Source: Aliarcobacter sp. (GTDB lineage: Bacteria; Campylobacterota; Campylobacteria; Campylobacterales; Arcobacteraceae). Taken from it: 10,715 bases of DNA. The first letter of the stretch is position 1; every line of letters begins with the position of its first letter. Positions 6,896-10,715 of the stretch are shown one piece after another. The stretch covers positions 1 through 10,715 of the forward strand of contig JALRJW010000189.1 of NCBI GenBank assembly GCA_023268955.1, written 5' to 3'. Under the pieces are notes generated by a model, which worked only from the letters and a program-made list of their open reading frames with translations, had not been told where the DNA came from and made no database searches. A program made the translations under genes and the position numbers.

Positions 6896-7651
6896 TTAAA
6901 AACCGTAATTTCTCATTATCTCTTGACCTTCTTTTGAAGCGGTAAACTCTATAAAATCATTTGCAATATCTTTATTTTCAGAAAAAGCCAACCGTGCTAT
7001 AACAAGCTTTTTAGGTTTAGCATACTTCTCATCAATATCAATTACATCAATAAAATTTATATTTTCAGGAAAAAATGCTGTAGATTTCCAATTAATCGTA
7101 GCATCAATTGTTTTGTCTTTCAATGATTTATTTAAATTCCTTGAGTCTGTTCCTATAGAGATAGCCCTATCAAACAAATCATAATAATACTCTTCTCCAT
7201 TAAAAGCAACCAAAATTTTCTTTGATTCTCTTCCAATACTTCCTGCTTGATCATCGCATAACATTGTATTTGTGTTGGTTTTAAATAAATCATCTAATAC
7301 TGTTATATTTTTTGGATTCCCTTTTTGTACAAAAATAGCTGCTTTGTTATAGCCTATGAGTTTTTGCATATCAAACAAATTCTGATTTTTATTATTTATT
7401 AAATAAGATTCACTTCCCGGTAAAAATAAGTCTCCTTTTTTTGAAAAAATTAAAGAATCCAATAAATCTTTTGATCCTCCTTGAGATATTGAAATCTTTA
7501 CATTATGTTTTTTTTCAATAATTTTTGCAATTTCTGTCATAGGTTTTACCATAGTAATTCCACAATAAAAAATTAACTGCTTTTTCTCAACAGCAAATAA
7601 ACTTACTGAAAATAAAACAATAATAGTTACAATAGTAAATAATTTTTTCAT
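6896..7651 (-). CDS. periplasmic substrate-binding protein, ModA-like
   Basis: The 251-residue protein has a clean signal peptide: MKK, a hydrophobic stretch to residue 19, and likely cleavage after Ala20. The mature part aligns by eye with the molybdate-binding protein fold. LIFYCGITMVKPMTEIA at 26-42 corresponds to the ModA strand ending AAAS, with Thr33 at the ligand Ser position. SQGGSKDLLDSL at 56-67 puts Ser60 at the second ligand position. DLFLPGSESYL at 74-84, CDDQAGSIGRESKKIL at 132-147 and KDKTIDATINWKS at 178-190 fit the remaining lobes. An oxyanion-like ligand is a reasonable guess, not shown. Cys30 and Cys132 lie where ModA has pocket residues. There is no lipoprotein Cys after the signal, so it should be soluble in the periplasm. 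There is no permease or ATPase gene beside it; instead a histidine kinase begins 2 bp downstream, so a sensory role is more likely than transport. Its ATG follows AAGGA by 9 bases. Confidence 0.82.
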   Translation of the reverse strand: MKKLFTIVTIIVLFSVSLFAVEKKQLIFYCGITMVKPMTEIAKIIEKKHNVKISISQGGSKDLLDSLIFSKKGDLFLPGSESYLINNKNQNLFDMQKLIGYNKAAIFVQKGNPKNITVLDDLFKTNTNTMLCDDQAGSIGRESKKILVAFNGEEYYYDLFDRAISIGTDSRNLNKSLKDKTIDATINWKSTAFFPENINFIDVIDIDEKYAKPKKLVIARLAFSENKDIANDFIEFTASKEGQEIMRNYGF

Positions 7652-7661
7652 GTAAAAAGTT

Positions 7662-7707
7662 CCTTATGTTTATTTAGTTAAACTATAGTAGCAAATTGAA
7701 ACTAAGG
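7662..7707. promoter_or_regulatory. divergent promoter region between binding-protein gene and rnr
   Basis: ACTATAGT (7682-7689) is a perfect palindrome. It reads as a -10 box, TATAGT, on the plus strand (7684-7689, towards rnr) and on the minus strand (7682-7687, towards the binding protein). Each would give a leader of about 20 bases. There is no good -35 on either side. Around it are TAGTT-A-AACTA (7675-7685), a second AACTA at 7700-7704, and TTAGTT (7674-7679) facing AACTAA (7700-7705); these could be binding half-sites for a regulator. The two ribosome binding sites, CCTTA (7662-7666, read on the minus strand) and TAAGG (7703-7707), mark the ends. Confidence 0.5.
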
Positions 7708-7717
7708 AAATGTTTTG
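7704..7717 (+). promoter_or_regulatory. ribosome binding site that fixes the rnr TTG start
   Basis: AAGGA at 7704-7708 stands 6 bases before TTG (7715-7717). The closer ATG at 7710-7712 is only 1 base from the AAGGA, too near for use, and opens a different frame of about 44 codons. The TTG is therefore the supported start. Confidence 0.75.
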
Positions 7718-9565
7718 TATTTACCATTATTTCAAAAGATTTTTGAAAATAATAACGACTTTAATAACAAAGAAAAGAAATTACTTGAAGAACTACAAAC
7801 TGATGAAGTTTTGTATTATGAAAATGGTAAATATCATTTAAATTCTAAGTATAAAGTAGGCTTTTTAAAAATAGATAAAAATAGGGCTATATTAGAAGAT
7901 ATAGACAATGAACACAAAAATATATTTTTGGATTTAGATAGCTTAAATGGGGCATATAATAATGACCTTGTTTTAGCCAAAAGAGTTTTTAATCCAAGAA
8001 GCAAAACAAAAGCAAAAATAATAAAAATTTTAGACGGTCATAAAAATCAAATTATAGTTTATGTAAAAGAAAAAAAATATGTGACTTTAAAAGAGAACAT
8101 ATTTTTAGAAAATAAAATTGATTCATCATGCAATGAAAATGATGTTTTGATTCTAGAAAATCCAAGTTTAAAAATTATAAATAAAATAGGAAATTTAAAG
8201 GACCCAAAAATTGATGAATTTATTTCACTATTTTTGTATCAAGAGGATTACAGATTAACAAAACCCCTTGAAGTAAATGCTTCAATGAATGATGAAAATC
8301 AAAGGGTTGATTTAACTCATTTACCTTTTTGTACTATTGACCCAAATAGCGCAAAAGACCATGATGATGCTATATATTACGACCAAAATGAGGAAGTTTT
8401 ATATGTAGCAATTGCTGATGTGTCTTATTTTGTAAAAGAGGGCAGTGAACTAGATAAGCTAGCCTATAAAAAATCAACTTCGATTTATTTGCCTGGAAAA
8501 GTTTTACCTATGCTTCCAAATGAACTTAGTGAAGATATGTGTTCATTAAAAGAGGGTGTAGATAGATACTCTTTTGTTTTTAAAATCTATTTAGATTTAG
8601 AAAATTTAACAGTTAAAAAATCCCAACTTTTTGAAGCTATTATTAATTCACACAGAAAATTCTCTTATGGAAGAATTGATAGAGTTATTGAAGGAAAATT
8701 TGATACTCATACAACTCTTGAAAAAGAGATATTTGATTATCTTATGCCTTTATACACGGTTACTAAAAATTTTAGAGCAAAAAGAATGCAAAAGGGATAT
8801 GATTTTAGAAGTGTTGAAAATAGATTAATGCTAAAAAATCAATTATTACAAAATATTGAAGTTGAAGAATCAACAGCATCTCATCAACTTATTGAAGAGT
8901 GTATGCTTTTAGCAAATATTGAAGCTAGTAAAAAAGTAAATGAAGTTGGAATTTACAGAATTCACGAAGAACCACCATTTAAAGCTATTTCACAATTGGT
9001 TGATGATGTAAATTTACTTGGAATCAAAGTAAAATTAAAATCAGATATTCATGCAACTATTAGTCATATTCAAGAAAGAGCTAAAAATACATATCTTCAA
9101 GATGATGTTGATGAGTTAATTATTCATGCTCAAACTCAAGCTAAGTATTCATCAAAAAATCTTGGACATTTTGGATTAGGATTTAACTCGTACTCTCATT
9201 TTACAAGTCCTATTAGAAGATATTCAGATTTAGTGTTGCATAGAATTTTAAAATCAAAAAAAACACCAGGAAATATTGATGAAATTTGTGAATATATTTC
9301 TGTAAATGAAAGAAAAGTGGACCAACTTGTTTGGGATTTTGAAGATAGAAAATATGCAAGATGGGCTAAAGAAAATATTGGTGCTGAATTAAAAGTAAAA
9401 ATTGTTGATACTGATAAAGGTAGAGCTGTTTGTTATGAAAAACTAAATGGTATGAAAATGAGCATTGATAATTACAAAGGTCAAGCTATATATTCAAGAT
9501 TAAAAGTTGTAATTAAAGATGCAAATATTGCAACAAAGCAAATAATTGCTTCAATAAAATATTAA
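7715..9565 (+). CDS. rnr: ribonuclease R (RNase II/RNB family 3'-5' exoribonuclease)
   Basis: RNase R degrades RNA processively from the 3' end, including structured RNA, in mRNA decay and ribosomal RNA quality control. The 616-residue protein has an N-terminal cold-shock-like OB region (about 45-155) and then the RNB catalytic domain from about 198. The metal-binding motif TIDPNSAKDHDDAI at 207-220 supplies Asp209, Asp215, Asp217 and Asp218. IADVSYFVKEGSELD (233-247), LPMLPNELSEDMCSL (264-278) and HFTSPIRRYSDLVLHR (495-510) are further family signatures. The last 65 residues are a short, divergent S1-like region, with no Lys-rich tail as in E. coli. The start is TTG at 7715: AAGGA at 7704-7708 sits 6 bases before it, and an in-frame TAA at 7703-7705 rules out anything further upstream. 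An ATG at 7710 is out of frame. holA follows after 22 bp, so the two are co-transcribed. Confidence 0.95.
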   Translation: MYLPLFQKIFENNNDFNNKEKKLLEELQTDEVLYYENGKYHLNSKYKVGFLKIDKNRAILEDIDNEHKNIFLDLDSLNGAYNNDLVLAKRVFNPRSKTKAKIIKILDGHKNQIIVYVKEKKYVTLKENIFLENKIDSSCNENDVLILENPSLKIINKIGNLKDPKIDEFISLFLYQEDYRLTKPLEVNASMNDENQRVDLTHLPFCTIDPNSAKDHDDAIYYDQNEEVLYVAIADVSYFVKEGSELDKLAYKKSTSIYLPGKVLPMLPNELSEDMCSLKEGVDRYSFVFKIYLDLENLTVKKSQLFEAIINSHRKFSYGRIDRVIEGKFDTHTTLEKEIFDYLMPLYTVTKNFRAKRMQKGYDFRSVENRLMLKNQLLQNIEVEESTASHQLIEECMLLANIEASKKVNEVGIYRIHEEPPFKAISQLVDDVNLLGIKVKLKSDIHATISHIQERAKNTYLQDDVDELIIHAQTQAKYSSKNLGHFGLGFNSYSHFTSPIRRYSDLVLHRILKSKKTPGNIDEICEYISVNERKVDQLVWDFEDRKYARWAKENIGAELKVKIVDTDKGRAVCYEKLNGMKMSIDNYKGQAIYSRLKVVIKDANIATKQIIASIKY

Positions 9566-9576
9566 AAGATAATACT

Positions 9577-9590
9577 AAAGGCAAAATGTG
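9577..9590 (+). promoter_or_regulatory. ribosome binding site that fixes the holA GTG start
   Basis: AAAGG at 9577-9581 lies 6 bases before GTG (9588-9590). An in-frame TAA at 9576-9578 excludes an earlier start. The overlapping ATG at 9586-9588 is in another frame and meets a stop after nine codons. Confidence 0.75.
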
Positions 9591-10568
9591 TATAGAAGTG
9601 AATTTGATAAATTAGTTTCTCAAAATAAAAGATTTGACGCTTATATGTTTTATGGGCAATCAAATTTTTTGATTGATTATTATGCAACTAAAATTTCCCT
9701 TCTGCATGGAAGCAAAGATGAAATAGAAAAAATTTATTTTGGAGATTATGATTTTAAATATTTAAAAGATAAACTTTTGCAATCTTCACTTTTTTCTTCA
9801 AACAATATTGTTTTACTTAAACTTGATAAAAAATTACAAAAAAAAGAGTGTGATGAGTTAATTGCTGCTTGTAATCAAAATCCTGATTCTGTTTTAATTA
9901 TCTCTTGTTTAGGTGATATAGAATTTAAAACTATGGAAAAATCATTTACAGATGGTGATAATTCAGTTGTTGTTAGAATGTTTCCTTTAATTCCAAATGA
10001 AGCTGTAAAAATGCTTGAGCAAAAAGCAATTGAACTTGGAATGAATTTTGAATTAAATGCTTTAAATCATCTATTTTTCATGCATAAGCATGATATGAGT
10101 TTATGCATGAATGATTTACAAAAATTGGCAATTTTAAAAGAAAAAATAGATTCAAATGTTGTAAATGCTCACTGTTTTGGAATAGGTGGAGTAAATTTTG
10201 AAGATTTTTTATTTGATTTAATTTCTGCAAAAGATGTAAGTGAAGATTTATTTATGCTTTTGGAAGAGGGAATGAATGAAGTTTATTTGCTAAATCAAAT
10301 ACAAAGTTTTGTTCAACAACTTTTTATGATAAGTGCATACGCTAGAAGTTTTGGACAAGCAAATCCTAAAGAGATACTAGGTTTTGTTCCCCCTAAAAAT
10401 ATTTGGGAAAAGAAATCTAAACTAGCAATTTCAATAAAACCTCAAAATTTTTTAGAGATATTTGATTTTTTAACTGCCCTTGAGCTTGAACTAAAAAGCG
10501 GAAAGATGAAAAATCAAGATATATATCTTCAGGCAAGTCTAAGAAAGTTTCAAGTTTTATTTCGATAA
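9588..10568 (+). CDS. holA: DNA polymerase III subunit delta
   Basis: HolA is the clamp-loader subunit that opens the beta sliding clamp during replication. The 326-residue length is normal for the family. The N-terminal AAA+-like domain has the non-catalytic P-loop equivalent MFYGQSNFLIDYY at 20-32. The segment KLLQSSLFSSNNIVLLK at 62-78 contains the Leu68-Phe69 pair, matching the delta residues that contact the clamp in E. coli (SLF). A middle helical domain (about 135-195) and a C-terminal collar domain follow, with FEDFLFDLISAKD at 204-216 and LELELKSGKMKNQDIYLQASLRKF at the end. It has a GTG start and sits 22 bp after rnr and 84 bp before rpsF. This order, rnr-holA-rpsF, is also the one I remember from Helicobacter pylori, where ssb and rpsR come next. 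Overall similarity between delta subunits is low, so the context adds weight. Confidence 0.92.
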   Translation: MYRSEFDKLVSQNKRFDAYMFYGQSNFLIDYYATKISLLHGSKDEIEKIYFGDYDFKYLKDKLLQSSLFSSNNIVLLKLDKKLQKKECDELIAACNQNPDSVLIISCLGDIEFKTMEKSFTDGDNSVVVRMFPLIPNEAVKMLEQKAIELGMNFELNALNHLFFMHKHDMSLCMNDLQKLAILKEKIDSNVVNAHCFGIGGVNFEDFLFDLISAKDVSEDLFMLLEEGMNEVYLLNQIQSFVQQLFMISAYARSFGQANPKEILGFVPPKNIWEKKSKLAISIKPQNFLEIFDFLTALELELKSGKMKNQDIYLQASLRKFQVLFR

Positions 10569-10634
10569 AATCCAAAACTTTACAAAAATTATCCTTGCTG
10601 ATATTAGTAAAAATGTAAAGAAATACCGGCGAAA
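10560..10634 (+). promoter_or_regulatory. possible S6:S18-type ribosomal protein leader
   Basis: CTTTACA (10578-10584) is an exact reverse complement of TGTAAAG (10614-10620). A short outer pairing, TTTCG (10560-10564) with CGAAA (10630-10634), could enclose it. The 3' internal loop then contains ACCG (10625-10628). As I recall, the described rpsF leader bound by the S6:S18 complex is a two-stem structure with an unpaired CCG. The resemblance is in outline only and the outer stem is short, so this is tentative. Confidence 0.3.
10579..10607 (+). promoter_or_regulatory. rpsF: likely sigma-70 promoter for rpsF
   Basis: TTTACA (10579-10584) is separated by 17 bases from TATTAG (10602-10607), which is preceded by TGA, an extended -10 element. 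Transcription would begin near 10614, leaving a leader of about 39 bases. A separate promoter would make sense for a ribosomal protein gene behind weakly expressed rnr and holA. The -35 part overlaps an inverted-repeat arm, so the same bases may instead have an RNA role in readthrough transcripts. Confidence 0.5.
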
Positions 10635-10652
10635 ACTATAAGGAGAAATTAA

Positions 10653-10715
10653 ATGTCAAAACATTACGAAACAATGTTCATTTTAAAGCCAACTTTAACT
10701 GAAGAAGAAACTGTT
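10653..10715 (+). CDS. rpsF: 30S ribosomal protein S6, N-terminal 21 codons (3' end outside window)
   Basis: The frame beginning at ATG 10653 encodes MSKHYETMFILKPTLTEEE and continues past the window edge. The YETMFIL-P pattern followed by an acidic stretch is the standard beginning of S6, which binds 16S rRNA next to S18 in the small-subunit platform. The ribosome binding site AAGGAG (10640-10645) is the best in the window, 7 bases before the ATG, as expected for a highly translated gene. Only about a fifth of the usual length of around 100-140 residues is visible. The linkage to holA and rnr supports the call. Confidence 0.95.
   Translation, partial: MSKHYETMFILKPTLTEEETV

Noticed and set aside
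4863..7651. The sensor pair as part of a mobile element
   Set aside because: No transposase, integrase, tRNA, terminal repeat or target duplication is visible, and base composition matches the neighbours. Only gene order hints at gain.
6896..7651. Calling the binding protein ModA, a molybdate transporter component
   Set aside because: There is no modB or modC nearby, the pocket has unusual cysteines, and the partner gene is a histidine kinase. Only the fold-level resemblance is supported.
7710..7850. Out-of-frame ATG at 7710 opening a frame of about 44 codons at the start of rnr
   Set aside because: It is one base from AAGGA, too close for initiation, and its product resembles nothing; the rnr frame has clear family motifs.
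1..10715. CRISPR arrays, tRNA or rRNA genes, tandem repeats, anti-phage systems
   Set aside because: I found no periodic repeats, no tRNA-like cloverleaf in the gaps (all 84 bp or shorter), and every large reading frame belongs to a recognised family.

Overview
This is a chromosomal, AT-rich segment (GC visibly below about 30%) from a member of the Campylobacterota, most likely an Arcobacter-type organism. The lineage call rests on three things. Protein sequences and codon use are typical of the group. Promoters have a clear -10 box and usually no -35 box. The rnr-holA-rpsF order is the one I remember from Helicobacter, and the ilvC / deacetylase / dprA order is the one I remember from Campylobacter. 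These comparisons are from memory; no search was run.

Layout, left to right. Bases 1-539 are the 3' end of murC (peptidoglycan precursor synthesis), followed on the same strand by nhaA (Na+/H+ antiporter, 607-1797). Facing them is a minus-strand block running from about 7651 down to 1802. In transcription order it holds a periplasmic ModA-like solute-binding protein (7651-6896), a membrane histidine kinase starting 2 bp after it (6893-4863), ilvC with its own promoter (4816-3794), a membrane-anchored divergent polysaccharide deacetylase (3759-2638) and dprA (2590-1802). nhaA and dprA converge with 4 bp between their stop codons. Rightward from 7715 run rnr (RNase R, TTG start), holA (DNA polymerase III delta, GTG start) and the first 21 codons of rpsF (ribosomal protein S6) at the window end.

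Most of the window is housekeeping: cell wall, ion homeostasis, branched-chain amino acids, RNA decay, replication and translation. The accessory part is the binding-protein / histidine-kinase pair between rnr and ilvC. It looks like the first two parts of a three-component sensor, in which a periplasmic binding protein presents a ligand to the helical periplasmic domain of a kinase. No response regulator or transporter permease is nearby. Its promoter region overlaps face to face with that of rnr through a palindromic -10 sequence, ACTATAGT, and carries inverted and direct repeats that could be an operator.

No gap between genes exceeds 84 bp. I saw no tRNA, rRNA, CRISPR array, insertion sequence or prophage gene. 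The small signals worth a look are a strong hairpin between ilvC and the deacetylase, poly-A tracts at the deacetylase 5' end, an AT-only inverted repeat before dprA, and a possible S6:S18-type leader before rpsF. Nothing here is demonstrably a wholly new system; the sensor pair is the best candidate for something of unknown function.
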